From positions 1 to 64,000 of the forward strand of contig JANQOE010000003.1 of assembly GCA_028279245.1 (NCBI GenBank): a DNA stretch of 64,000 bases, given 5' to 3'. Both the position numbers and the translations under genes were made by a program. Source of the DNA: Alphaproteobacteria bacterium. Lineage in GTDB: Bacteria > Pseudomonadota > Alphaproteobacteria > UBA6615. Shown here piece after piece: positions 48,336 to 56,582 of the stretch (position 1 is the first letter of the stretch; each line of letters starts with the position of its first letter). A model generated the notes under the pieces. That model was given only the letters and a program-made list of their open reading frames with translations. It was not told where the DNA came from and did not search any database.

Positions 48336-49390
48336 TTGCCAACCCGCCGGATCCATTGGTCCAACGCCACGGCGACAATCACCAGCACGCCGATGGCGAA
48401 GCGCTGCCACAACGGGTCGAAGCCGGCGATCGTCAAACCGTTCACCGCGGTGCCGACGATCATCGCCCCGAACAACGTGCCCAGCACCCCGCCGCGTCCG
48501 CCGAACAGGCTGGTCCCGCCGATAACCACCGCGGTAATCGATTCCAGATTGGCGATCTGCAGCGATTGCGGGCTAGCGGCGCCGACGCGCCCAATCAGAA
48601 ACCAGGCGCCGATCGCATAGATCAACCCGGCCACCGCGTACACGCTCAGCAGCACGCGGTCGGTGCGGATCCCCGACAACCGCGCCGCATCCGGATCGTC
48701 GCCAATGGCAAAGACGTACCGGCCCCACGCGGTGTAGCCGAGCACGTAGATCATGATCCCGTACATCAGCAGCATGCCGAGCGACCCGAGCGTGAAGCGC
48801 GTGTCGAACAGGGTGATCGGCTGGCCCGGCCACAGCAGCAGCGGGTCCATGTTGGTGCCGCGCACCGTGGCACTGCCGGACACCCAAAGATTGAGCGCGA
48901 AGAAGATACTCAGCGTTCCGAGCGTCACGATAAACGGTGGCATCCGCAGGCGGGTAATCAGCATGCCGTTCAGCAAGCCGCAGGCCGTCCCGAACGCGAA
49001 CCCCATCGGCACCGCCAGGAAGCCGGGAATGCCCAACGCCACATTGACGTTCGCCATGACGATCGACACGAACACCGCGATCGCCCCGACCGACAGGTCG
49101 ATACCGGCGGTCAGAATCACCAAGGTCTGCCCGATGGCCAGCGTGCCGATAACCGTCACCTGGGCGATGATGAGCGAGAGATTGAACGGCCGCAGAAAAC
49201 GGTCCGGCGCCACCAAGCTGAACACCACGACCATGACGACCAGCACCAGGAACGGGCCGAGCGCCGGGTACTTGTGCAGTGTGCGTTGGATGCGCTCCAG
49301 CGGCGATGGCCGGTACCACTCGTCTTCGCCGATTTCGCCGGTGACCGCGCTTGCCACCGCTTCGAAGTTGGCCGCGTTTTCGCTGCTCAT
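48332..49390 (-). CDS. frcC: Sugar ABC transporter permease, FrcC-type
   Basis: The 352-residue inner-membrane protein belongs to the ribose/fructose (BPD_transp_2) permease family. It shows GQTLVILTAGIDLSVGAIAV, LINGM-like GLLNGMLITRLRMPPFIVTL and, near the C-terminus, VVIGGTSLFGGRGGVLGTLF. About ten membrane spans are expected. A 40-residue N-terminal cytoplasmic extension is typical of FrcC. It lies 101 bases after frcB, with a stem-loop between them, and overlaps frcA. Confidence 0.9.
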   Translation of the reverse strand: MSSENAANFEAVASAVTGEIGEDEWYRPSPLERIQRTLHKYPALGPFLVLVVMVVVFSLVAPDRFLRPFNLSLIIAQVTVIGTLAIGQTLVILTAGIDLSVGAIAVFVSIVMANVNVALGIPGFLAVPMGFAFGTACGLLNGMLITRLRMPPFIVTLGTLSIFFALNLWVSGSATVRGTNMDPLLLWPGQPITLFDTRFTLGSLGMLLMYGIMIYVLGYTAWGRYVFAIGDDPDAARLSGIRTDRVLLSVYAVAGLIYAIGAWFLIGRVGAASPQSLQIANLESITAVVIGGTSLFGGRGGVLGTLFGAMIVGTAVNGLTIAGFDPLWQRFAIGVLVIVAVALDQWIRRVGK

Positions 49391-49439
49391 CCAACCCCAC
49401 CAAGCGCCGTGTCTAAGGCGCCATGTCGATCATGGAAAC

Positions 49440-49461
49440 GGGGTGGCCGGGTGGCCACCCC
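49440..49461 (-). terminator. Intercistronic stem-loop between frcB and frcC
   Basis: A perfect 9-bp stem (GGGGTGGCC/GGCCACCCC) with a four-base loop lies 30 bases after the frcB stop. On the minus strand it is followed by GTTTCC, a poor T-run. It could partly terminate transcription or protect the frcB mRNA 3' end, giving more binding protein than permease, as known in other ABC operons. Confidence 0.5.
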
Positions 49462-49491
49462 ACAAGGTTCTGCTTCGGTCAGGGAGGATGA

Positions 49492-50523
49492 TTAGCCCCA
49501 GCAGTTCGCCAGGCCCCAGGCGGTGTCCTTGGACTCGATGCCGTCGACCGGCTTGTCGGTAATCAGCACGACACCGGTGTTGGTGAAGTCCAGACCGTCC
49601 GAAGCCGCCGGCAGTTTGCCGCTAGCAGCGAACTCGACAATGGCTTCGACGCCCTGCTGCGCCATCCGCAGCGGGAACTGCATGGACGTGGCGCCGATCA
49701 CGCCGTCGGCGACGTTTTGTACACCCGGGCAACCACCGTCGACCGACACGATCAGCACGTCGTCGGCCAGGCCGGCAGCCTGGATCGCTTCGTAGGCGCC
49801 GGCGGCGGCCGGCTCGTTGATCGTGTAAACGACATTGATGTCCGGATTGGCGGCCATCAGGTTTTCCATGGCCGTCCGGCCTTTGTCCTGGGCGCCCTCC
49901 GTTGCCGCAAAACCGGCGATCCGCGCGTCGTTCTCGTCACCGATGAACTTGTTATCGACCGGGTCGATCCCAAAGCCGGTCATGAAGCCCTGGTTCCGCT
50001 GCACCTCGGTGGTGATTTGCAGACCGTCCGAAACGTCGAGAAACGCCACCACCGCGTCGTCGGCCGCATCGCCCATCACCGCCTTCGCCCACTCGCCGAT
50101 GAACAGACCGGCCTGGAAGTTATCGGTCGCCAGCGTCGCATCGGCGGCGTCCGACGGGTTGGTCTGGGTGTCGAGTGCGATCACCGGCACGCCTTCTTGC
50201 TGGGCCCGCTCGATCGTCGGCACGATCGCGTCCGGCACGCCGGGCGTCAGCAGAATGCCAGTGGCGCCGGCGGCGATCATGTTCTCAATGCAGGTCGCCT
50301 GGCCTTCATTGTCGGTATCGAAGGCGCCGGCGCAGGAATCGAAGTCGATCCCCATCTCATCCGCCTTCGCCTGGGCGGCGTTGCGCATGGTAACAAAGAA
50401 GGGATTTGTCTCGGTCTTGGTGATCAGGCCGACCTTTACGTCTTGCGCCTGGGCCGCGGCCCCCATTGCGCCAATGGTAAGGGCGGTCGTCGCGGCCAAT
50501 AGACTCAGTCGAGTGGTAGTCAT
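49492..50523 (-). CDS. frcB: Sugar ABC transporter substrate-binding protein, FrcB-type
   Basis: This periplasmic binding protein has 343 residues and a signal peptide (TRLSLLAATTALTIGAMGAA then AAQAQ). The mature part reads VKVGLITKTETNPFFVTMRN. It includes TINEPAAAGAYEAIQAAGLA and VSVDGGCPGVQNVADGVIGA and ends GLANCWG, closely like the fructose-binding FrcB of Sinorhizobium. It should bind fructose or a related sugar (ribose, mannose). It is divergent from the LacI-type gene and probably repressed through the operators between them. Confidence 0.9.
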   Translation of the reverse strand: MTTTRLSLLAATTALTIGAMGAAAQAQDVKVGLITKTETNPFFVTMRNAAQAKADEMGIDFDSCAGAFDTDNEGQATCIENMIAAGATGILLTPGVPDAIVPTIERAQQEGVPVIALDTQTNPSDAADATLATDNFQAGLFIGEWAKAVMGDAADDAVVAFLDVSDGLQITTEVQRNQGFMTGFGIDPVDNKFIGDENDARIAGFAATEGAQDKGRTAMENLMAANPDINVVYTINEPAAAGAYEAIQAAGLADDVLIVSVDGGCPGVQNVADGVIGATSMQFPLRMAQQGVEAIVEFAASGKLPAASDGLDFTNTGVVLITDKPVDGIESKDTAWGLANCWG

Positions 50524-50588
50524 GTCAGCTGGTTCCTCCTGTCAATCCGCGCTTCCGCTCCCGGAAGCATTCGTCAGATGTCGTGCAT

Positions 50589-50602
50589 TGACAACGTTGT
50601 CA
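50589..50602. promoter_or_regulatory. LacI-family operator O1 (perfect 14-bp palindrome)
   Basis: TGACAACGTTGTCA is a perfect even palindrome with central CG, the hallmark of LacI/GalR-family sites. It lies 66 bases upstream of the frcB start codon and in front of the divergent regulator gene. The overlapping TTGACA (plus strand) and TTGTCA (minus strand) look like -35 hexamers, but clear -10 partners are missing. Confidence 0.75.
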
Positions 50603-50688
50603 GAACCCTACGCGCGTTCTCGGATCGGTGTCAATCCTTGTCGCATTGGCTATCACTGGCTACAGTTGCGCCCAATCGGAGGAACCTA

Positions 50689-51750
50689 TTGACAACGTTA
50701 TCAAAAAGTGGGGCGAACGGTCCTCGGCGGCGGGCCACAATGCGCGATGTCGCGGCCCTGGCCGGGGTCAGCGTCAAGACCGTCTCGCGCGTGGTGAACG
50801 GCGAACCCGGCGTCTCCCCGAATCTGCTCAAACGGGTTGAGGAGGCCGCGGAACAGCTCGAATTCCGGCCCAACCTCTCGGCGTCATTGCTGCGCCGCAC
50901 CGGGCACCAGACCCGCACCGTCGGTCTGATGCTGGAAGACGTGGCCAACCCCTTTTCCTCCACCATCCACCGGGCCATCGACGAGGCCACAGCCAAACGT
51001 GGCATTGCTGTGCTCGCCACCAGCCACAGCGAGGACGCGGACCGCGAGCGCGAAGTCGCGCGCACCATGATCGTGCGTCGGGTCGACGGGCTGATTATCT
51101 TGCCGACCAGCAGCGATCACAGTTATCTGCTGCGCGAGATCGAGGCCGGCCTGGCCGTGGTCTTTATCGACCGCCCGCCGGCTTTCCTGGACGCCGACAC
51201 CGTCACCGCAACCAACCGGCGCGGCTCCTGCGAAGCGGTCGAGCACTTGATCGCCCGTGGGCACCGCCGCATTGCCTTCCTCGGTGACTCGCCGGACAAG
51301 GCCACCGCCACCGACCGGTACAACGGCTACGCCGAAGCCCTACAAGCCCAAGCCATACCTGTGAACGAGCAGCTCGTACATTGGGACATGAGCGTCCATG
51401 AAAAGGCCGACGCGGCGGTCTCCAACCTCCTACGCCTGCCCACCGGCACCGCACCGACCGCCCTGTTCACGGGGCAGAACATCATCACTGTCGGTGCGAT
51501 CCACGCCCTGCGCCGCGCCAATCTGCAGCGGGCGATCGCCCTTGTCGGGTTCGACGATATCGAACTGGCGGACCTGCTCGAACCGGGCGTCACCGTTGTC
51601 GCCCAGGACCCGTACGAGATCGGCGCCCAGGCCGCCGCCCTGCTGTTCGCCCGCCTCGATGGTAACAGCGACCCCAGCCGCAACGTCAAAGTCCCAACCC
51701 GCCTGATCCCTCGCGGCTCCGGCGAGATCCGCCCCGCTGCACGGGACTAG
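50689..51750 (+). CDS. LacI-family transcriptional regulator (FrcR-like)
   Basis: The 353-residue repressor has the LacI helix-turn-helix in TMRDVAALAGVSVKTVSRVV and hinge RPNLSASLLRR. A sugar-binding periplasmic-type domain follows (TVGLMLEDVANPFSSTIHRA, ALVGFDDIELADLLEPGVTV). The track start (50578) runs over the operator. The TTG at 50689, preceded by CGGAGGA at six-base distance, is the best start; the ATG at 50740 is an alternative. It is divergent from frcBCA and so is expected to control it in response to sugar. Confidence 0.9.
   Translation: MTTLSKSGANGPRRRATMRDVAALAGVSVKTVSRVVNGEPGVSPNLLKRVEEAAEQLEFRPNLSASLLRRTGHQTRTVGLMLEDVANPFSSTIHRAIDEATAKRGIAVLATSHSEDADREREVARTMIVRRVDGLIILPTSSDHSYLLREIEAGLAVVFIDRPPAFLDADTVTATNRRGSCEAVEHLIARGHRRIAFLGDSPDKATATDRYNGYAEALQAQAIPVNEQLVHWDMSVHEKADAAVSNLLRLPTGTAPTALFTGQNIITVGAIHALRRANLQRAIALVGFDDIELADLLEPGVTVVAQDPYEIGAQAAALLFARLDGNSDPSRNVKVPTRLIPRGSGEIRPAARD
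50690..50703. promoter_or_regulatory. LacI-family operator O2, overlapping the regulator's start codon
   Basis: TGACAACGTTATCA differs from O1 at one position and lies 101 bp away centre to centre. It covers the second and third bases of the likely TTG start of the LacI-type gene. Two near-identical sites suggest looping or autoregulation by the encoded repressor. Confidence 0.7.
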
Positions 51751-51952
51751 CGACGCACAAGGCCGGATCGTACAGCCGGAACGACAATGGGTTTCGTCTG
51801 GAGATGGTCGGAATAGGCATTCGGTTGACATGAAATGGCAAGCCTTCATATCTCAGCAGCGACAAGCGGGCGGACGGTTCATTTCGGAATGCCGCACAAG
51901 GGCAACGCAAATACCCCGCCGGCAACTGCACCGGGACGGATTGAGAACGGCG

Positions 51953-52372
51953 ATGGGCCACCTCGATAAGTTGAAAGTAACAAAGCGGGTCATTCCCGCC
52001 GCGCTGCCACGGCGCAAGGTCGAAACGGTCGACTATCGCCGCGACAAGCTGATCGCCAATATCGAGGAACAGATCGAGCTGGCCAACCTGGCGCTGGCAG
52101 AGAAACCGTTGCGGCTGAAGCGAAAGCGCGGACACAGCGTCGTCGAAGTACGCCCGCGCATCTGGTGGAAGACAGGGCCGGACGGCAAGGTGTTGACGGA
52201 GATCCGCTACAACAAGGTGGCATTGAACCTCGGCGGCCGCGGCACGACCATCGAGGTCGGTCCCCTCCACAAGCTCGCGACAATATATCGAACCGTCATT
52301 AGGGCGGCGCGGGTCGGCGAACTTGACCACGCAATCCAAGCGGCCGTTCGCAAATCACGCCCGCGTCACTGA
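51953..52372 (+). CDS. DUF6641-like protein
   Basis: The 139-residue basic protein begins MGHLDKLKVTKRVIPAALPR. It shows RRDKLIANIEEQIELANLAL, RPRIWWKTGPDGKVLTEIRY and TTIEVGPLHKLATIYRTVIR. This agrees with the pattern I recall for DUF6641, a family often near mobile or phage genes. The longer track version (51830) has an atypical N-terminus. The ribosome binding site is weak. It has no functional partner around it, so it may be a lone acquired gene. Function unknown. Confidence 0.65.
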   Translation: MGHLDKLKVTKRVIPAALPRRKVETVDYRRDKLIANIEEQIELANLALAEKPLRLKRKRGHSVVEVRPRIWWKTGPDGKVLTEIRYNKVALNLGGRGTTIEVGPLHKLATIYRTVIRAARVGELDHAIQAAVRKSRPRH

Positions 52373-52430
52373 CCTTCCAGTATCGGCAGCCAAACCTAGG
52401 TCCCAAAGACAACATCTATCGAGGACTCCC

Positions 52431-53423
52431 ATGGGCCTACTGGTCGACGGCAAGTGGACAGCGCAGGGCGCCAGTGTCGACAAAAAGAGCGGCAAGTTCG
52501 TGCGGTCCCAAACCCAGTTCCGCAACTGGGTGACGCCGGACGGTAGTCCTGGTCCGACCGGCCGCGGCGGATTCAAGGCGGAGTCCGGCCGGTATCACCT
52601 CTACGTCTCCCGGGCCTGCCCGTGGGCCCACCGCACCGTGATCTTCCGCCAACTCAAGGGCCTTGCGGAGCATATCGGCCTGTCCGTCGTGCACTGGCAC
52701 ATGGACGAGAATGGCTGGGAATTCGCGCCCGGCGACGGCGTCGTCCCCGACACGGTCAACGGCGCTGACTACCTATACCAGGTCTACCAGCGGGCCGACC
52801 CAGCCTATTCCGGCCGCGTCTCCGTCCCGGTGCTGTGGGACAAGCAGACCGGCACCATCGTCAACAACGAGTCTGCCGAAATCATCCGCATGTTCAACTC
52901 GGCCTTCGACCACGCCGGCGCGACCAACCGCGACGACTATTACCCCGCCGACCTGCGCGAAGAACTACGTCCGGTAAATGACTGCATCTACGACACCGTC
53001 AACAACGGCGTTTACAAGTCCGGCTTCGCCCGCAGCCAGGCCGCCTACGAGGAGGCGGTCGCTGCCCTCTTCGAAACCATGGACTGGCTCGATCATCGGC
53101 TGTCCAACCAGCGCTACCTGATGGGCGACCGGCTGACCGAGGCCGACTGGCGCCTGTTCCCGACCATGCTGCGCTTCGACCCGGTCTACCATTTCCATTT
53201 CAAGTGCAACCGCCGCCGGCTGCGGGACTACCCGAACCTCTGGGGCCACACCTGCGAGCTGTATCAGTGGCCGGGCATCGCCGAGACGGTAAATCTGTCC
53301 CACATCAAACAGCACTACTTCGGCAGCCACACCTCGATCAATCCAACCGGGATCGTACCCACCGGCCCCGACATCGACTTCACCGCCCCCCACGACCGGG
53401 ACCGGCTGCCGGCCGTGGTGTGA
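52431..53423 (+). CDS. Glutathionyl-hydroquinone reductase-type glutathione S-transferase (Xi class)
   Basis: These enzymes use glutathione to reduce glutathionyl-hydroquinones. The 330-residue protein shows the catalytic cysteine in YVSRACPWAHRTVIFRQLKG near residue 63. NNESAEIIRMFNSAF, an all-alpha C-terminal domain and LFPTMLRFDPVYHFHFKCNR follow, as in YqjG/PcpF. The start at 52431 has GAGGAC upstream; the track start overlaps the DUF6641 gene. It converges on the metal-type ABC operon with a 27-base gap. Confidence 0.92.
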   Translation: MGLLVDGKWTAQGASVDKKSGKFVRSQTQFRNWVTPDGSPGPTGRGGFKAESGRYHLYVSRACPWAHRTVIFRQLKGLAEHIGLSVVHWHMDENGWEFAPGDGVVPDTVNGADYLYQVYQRADPAYSGRVSVPVLWDKQTGTIVNNESAEIIRMFNSAFDHAGATNRDDYYPADLREELRPVNDCIYDTVNNGVYKSGFARSQAAYEEAVAALFETMDWLDHRLSNQRYLMGDRLTEADWRLFPTMLRFDPVYHFHFKCNRRRLRDYPNLWGHTCELYQWPGIAETVNLSHIKQHYFGSHTSINPTGIVPTGPDIDFTAPHDRDRLPAVV

Positions 53424-53450
53424 CCGGCCCAACCGCTCTGTGCGTCGCGA

Positions 53451-54251
53451 TCACCCGGCGCCACGTTTGGCCAATCCATCGCGCAGGGCGTCGCCGGCGA
53501 GATTGATCGAGAGCACGCAGGCCACCACCGCGATCCCGGGCCAGATCATCTGCAGCGGGTCGGAGCGGATGTGCACCCGCGCGTCGAGCAACATCGTGCC
53601 CCATTCGGGGGTCGGCGGCTGCACGCCGAAACCAAGGAACCCGAGGGCCGAAATGCCAAGGATCGCGCGGGCCAGCATGCCGGTCCAGACGACGGTCAGC
53701 GACGGGACCAACGCCGGTAGGTAGTGCCAGCGCGCAATGGCGGGCCGCGAAAGTCCGGCCAGGCTCGCCTGCACCACATGGCCCCGGGTCTTCAGGCTCA
53801 GCCCGACGCCGCGGGCGACCCGGGCGTAGCGCATCCAACCGGTCACGGTGAGGGCAAAAATCAGGCTACTCGTCCCGGCGCCGAGCACGCCGGCGATGAC
53901 AACCGCTGCGACCAGGTCGGGAAACGCCAGAAAGATGTCGGTGGTACGCATCATTGCCCAGTCGGCAAACCGGCCGCCCATTGCCGCCAGCAGGCCGACC
54001 GCAACACCGATCGCCAGGCCGATCGTCGAGACCAGAAAAGCCAGTCCCAGCGACCAGCGCGCTCCATGCAGCAGGCGCGAGAGAATACCCCGGCCCATGG
54101 CATCGCTGCCGAGCGGATAGACCTCGCCCGGCTGGGCGAGGCGATTGGGAATGTCGATCGCGGTCGGATCGTTGGGCGCAATCAGCGGGCCGAACAGCGC
54201 CAAACCGGCGAGCACGGCAACCAGGACCAGGACCGCCCGGAAGTCAGCCAT
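53451..54251 (-). CDS. NikC/DppC-type ABC permease
   Basis: The 266-residue permease shows LGSDAMGRGILSRLLHGARW, the coupling-loop region VVQASLAGLSRPAIARWHYL and LGFLGFGVQPPTPEWGTMLL, all as in NikC/DppC. The length is close to NikC (277). The ATG at 54249-54251 overlaps the stop of the NikB-type gene by eight bases; the track start at 54263 is upstream. It is the last gene of the five-gene operon, so uptake of a metal or metal chelate is the working idea. Confidence 0.88.
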   Translation of the reverse strand: MADFRAVLVLVAVLAGLALFGPLIAPNDPTAIDIPNRLAQPGEVYPLGSDAMGRGILSRLLHGARWSLGLAFLVSTIGLAIGVAVGLLAAMGGRFADWAMMRTTDIFLAFPDLVAAVVIAGVLGAGTSSLIFALTVTGWMRYARVARGVGLSLKTRGHVVQASLAGLSRPAIARWHYLPALVPSLTVVWTGMLARAILGISALGFLGFGVQPPTPEWGTMLLDARVHIRSDPLQMIWPGIAVVACVLSINLAGDALRDGLAKRGAG

Positions 54252-55179
54252 GCCGCTCACCAATCCGCGGGTCGACCAGCCGGTAAAGCAGGTCGATCAC
54301 CAGATTCACTGTCACGAACAGCACCGCAGTCAACATCACGACGCCCTGCACCTTGGGGAAGTCACGCGCGCTGATGGCATCGACCAAGAAGCTGCCGACA
54401 CCGGGGCGGCCGAAGATGACTTCGACCATCACCGCGCCCTCCATCAGAAAGGCAAGTTCGAGACCAACGATCGTCAGAACCGGAATCATCGCGTGCGGCG
54501 CGACATGGGCAACCGCGCGTTCGCGCGAGCCGACGCCGCGGCGGGCAAGCGCCGGCAGGAAGGCGGCGCCTCTGGCTTCAAGCAGGCTCGACCGCAGGAT
54601 ACGCGTCAGCGATGCGCCGGTGCCAAGACCAAGCGTCAACGCCGGCAGCACCAGGCTACTCGCCGACCCCGCGCCGAAGGCGGGAAGCCAATTGAGCTTG
54701 ACCGCAAACACGAGGATCAGCAGCAACGCCAGCCAGTAGGCCGGCATCGCCGCGCCGAAGGACGCCAGCGCGACGGCGCCCCGGTCGATCCAACCGCCGG
54801 GCCGGCGGGCGGCGACAATGGCCAACGGCACCGACAGAGCCAGACCCACCGCCAATCCTAACAGCGCCAACGGTACCGTGAGACGAACCGCATCCAGCAA
54901 CTCGGGCCAGACCTGCCGCCCGGTGACCGACGACTTACCGAAATCCCCACTGAGCAACGGCACAACCCAGTGCGCGAAGCCGGCCCAGAACCCAGCGTCA
55001 AGTCCGGCCTCGGCGCGGATCCGGGCAACGACTTCGTCGGATACGGCCGAGTCAAAGCGGGCCACCGCAATGGAAAGCGCTGGATCCCCCGGCGCATGCC
55101 ACAGCAACGCGAAGGTGACGACCGCTGTACCGGTGAGCACGATGGCAGAGCGCAGAAAAAGCTGCACAACATCGTTCAT
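54244..55179 (-). CDS. NikB/DppB-type ABC permease
   Basis: The 311-residue membrane protein resembles NikB (314 residues). It shows FALLWHAPGDPALSIAVARF at the N-terminus and LLSGDFGKSSVTGRQVWPEL. The coupling loop lies around RRGVGSRERAVAHVAPHAMI, and the end reads IDLLYRLVDPRIGERHG. It overlaps the upstream ATPase gene by ATGA and the NikC-type gene by eight bases. It forms the channel with that partner. Confidence 0.88.
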   Translation of the reverse strand: MNDVVQLFLRSAIVLTGTAVVTFALLWHAPGDPALSIAVARFDSAVSDEVVARIRAEAGLDAGFWAGFAHWVVPLLSGDFGKSSVTGRQVWPELLDAVRLTVPLALLGLAVGLALSVPLAIVAARRPGGWIDRGAVALASFGAAMPAYWLALLLILVFAVKLNWLPAFGAGSASSLVLPALTLGLGTGASLTRILRSSLLEARGAAFLPALARRGVGSRERAVAHVAPHAMIPVLTIVGLELAFLMEGAVMVEVIFGRPGVGSFLVDAISARDFPKVQGVVMLTAVLFVTVNLVIDLLYRLVDPRIGERHG

Positions 55180-55904
55180 GCCACCCGCCTTTCTAGTGCA
55201 CCGAGGGATGTCGCGGCGGCGACCAGACTGCGGGCATAAGCGCTGCGCGGCACCCGGAAGAAGTCAGCAGCGGGCGCCGTTTCTTCGATCCGGCCGGCAC
55301 GCAGCACGGCCACGGCGTCGGCATGGGCAGCGGCGTAGCCGAGGTCATGGGTGACGATCAGCGCGGCGAATCCCTCCTCGCGCTGCAACGCAGTTATCAG
55401 GCCGGCGGTTTGTTTTTGCGTCACCGCATCGAGCGCCGACAGCGGCTCGTCGAACAACACCAGCGGCGGTGCGGCAATCAACGCACGCAAGATGCCCGCC
55501 CGCTGGGCCTGGCCGATCGAAACGGTGTACGGCTTGCGGTCCAGCATCGCGGGATCGAGCTCAAGGCCGGCGCAGAGCCGGTCGATGCGCGCCGCGTCAT
55601 CGGGCATACCCTGGGCGCGCAGCGGTTCAAGGACCGACCGGCGCAGACTCAGCGCGGGGTTGAAGGCGGCCCGCGGTTCTTGCATGACCAGCGCCGCACC
55701 GCCGCGCCCGAGCGGACGGCCGTCCCAAGTCACCGTGCCAAGTTGCGGCGCCACGAGCCCGAGCGTTGCGGCGACCAACGTCGATTTGCCGGCACCGCTT
55801 TCGCCGAGCACGGCCAGGGTCTCGCCGGGCCCGACCGCGAGTGAGATGTCGGTCAACACGGTCTTGCCACCACGCCGCGCGGTAAGCCCGTCGATCTTCA
55901 ACAC
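55176..55904 (-). CDS. NikE/DppF-type ABC ATPase with altered C-loop
   Basis: The 242-residue ATPase shows Walker A AVLGESGAGKSTLVAATLG, a Q-loop region (LVMQEPRAAFNPALS), Walker B LVLFDEPLSALDAVTQK and an H-loop LIVTHDLGYAAAHADAV. The C-loop reads TVSIGQAQRAGILRAL instead of LSGGQ, with isoleucine for the first glycine. It is short like NikE. The GTG at 55902-55904 overlaps the preceding ATPase gene; the track's TTG at 55919 is less likely. Confidence 0.85.
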   Translation of the reverse strand: MLKIDGLTARRGGKTVLTDISLAVGPGETLAVLGESGAGKSTLVAATLGLVAPQLGTVTWDGRPLGRGGAALVMQEPRAAFNPALSLRRSVLEPLRAQGMPDDAARIDRLCAGLELDPAMLDRKPYTVSIGQAQRAGILRALIAAPPLVLFDEPLSALDAVTQKQTAGLITALQREEGFAALIVTHDLGYAAAHADAVAVLRAGRIEETAPAADFFRVPRSAYARSLVAAATSLGALERRVA

Positions 55905-56581
55905 GGTGCCGCGGCCCAACTCCGATGCGCGACCAACGCTTGGGCGGCCGCGTTGCGCGGCTGGGCGAGCAATACAGCGGTGTCCGCTTGCTCCACCAGA
56001 CGGCCGTCGTCCATCACCAGAATGCGGTGCGCCCGTGCCGCGGCAAGACCGAGATCGTGGGTGACAAGGACCAGCGTCGTTGCGGTCCCGTCAAGGTGCG
56101 CCTCGATAAGGTCGAGCGTCGTGGCAGCAATGATCGGATCGAGGGCCGAAGTCGGCTCGTCGAGGATCAGCACAGCCGGCCGGGCGAGCAGTGCCATCGC
56201 AACCACGAAGCGTTGCTGCATGCCGCGGCTCCAAGCCCACGGACGAACCTGGAGGCCCCCGCCGTCGAGGCCGAGGGCGCGCAACAGTTCGGCCCGTCTG
56301 TCGGAGTCCGGGGCCAGGCCAAGGGCACGTTCGGCCTGGCGCCAGTGAAAGGCAAGAGACCGCAGGGGGTCGAGCGCCTCGTCCGGACTTTGCGGCACAT
56401 GGGCGACCGCTACGCCATCGCGGCGCAGGCGGTCGACCAAGACGTGACACAGGGTGGACTTGCCCGATCCGCTGGCGCCCACCAGCCCGATCCGTTGCCC
56501 CTCCGGCAGCGAGACATCGGTCGGGTACAGGATGGTCCGGCCCGCCCGCGTCGCGGTCAGGCCGGTGATCGTGCGGGTCAG
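55898..56581 (-). CDS. NikD/DppD-type ABC ATPase, probable CTG start, altered C-loop
   Basis: The track places the start (GTG, 56482) inside Walker A, which cannot be right. The frame continues upstream as LTRTITGLTATRAGRTILYP and GQRIGLVGASGSGKSTL, a normal ABC N-terminus. It has no ATG, GTG or TTG before the Walker A. The best start is a CTG at 56579-56581, two bases after the binding-protein stop, giving 227 residues. The C-loop reads AWSRGMQQRFVVAMAL instead of LSGGM. Walker B (LILDEPTSALD) and H-loop (LVTHDLG) are intact. A sequencing error cannot be excluded. Confidence 0.75.
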   Translation of the reverse strand: MTRTITGLTATRAGRTILYPTDVSLPEGQRIGLVGASGSGKSTLCHVLVDRLRRDGVAVAHVPQSPDEALDPLRSLAFHWRQAERALGLAPDSDRRAELLRALGLDGGGLQVRPWAWSRGMQQRFVVAMALLARPAVLILDEPTSALDPIIAATTLDLIEAHLDGTATTLVLVTHDLGLAAARAHRILVMDDGRLVEQADTAVLLAQPRNAAAQALVAHRSWAAAPC

Positions 56582-56582
56582 A

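Noticed and set aside
50578-50688. Upstream extension of the LacI-type protein in the ORF track
   Set aside because: It would run through operator O1 and the promoter region. The TTG at 50689 has a strong Shine-Dalgarno and gives a normal LacI N-terminus.
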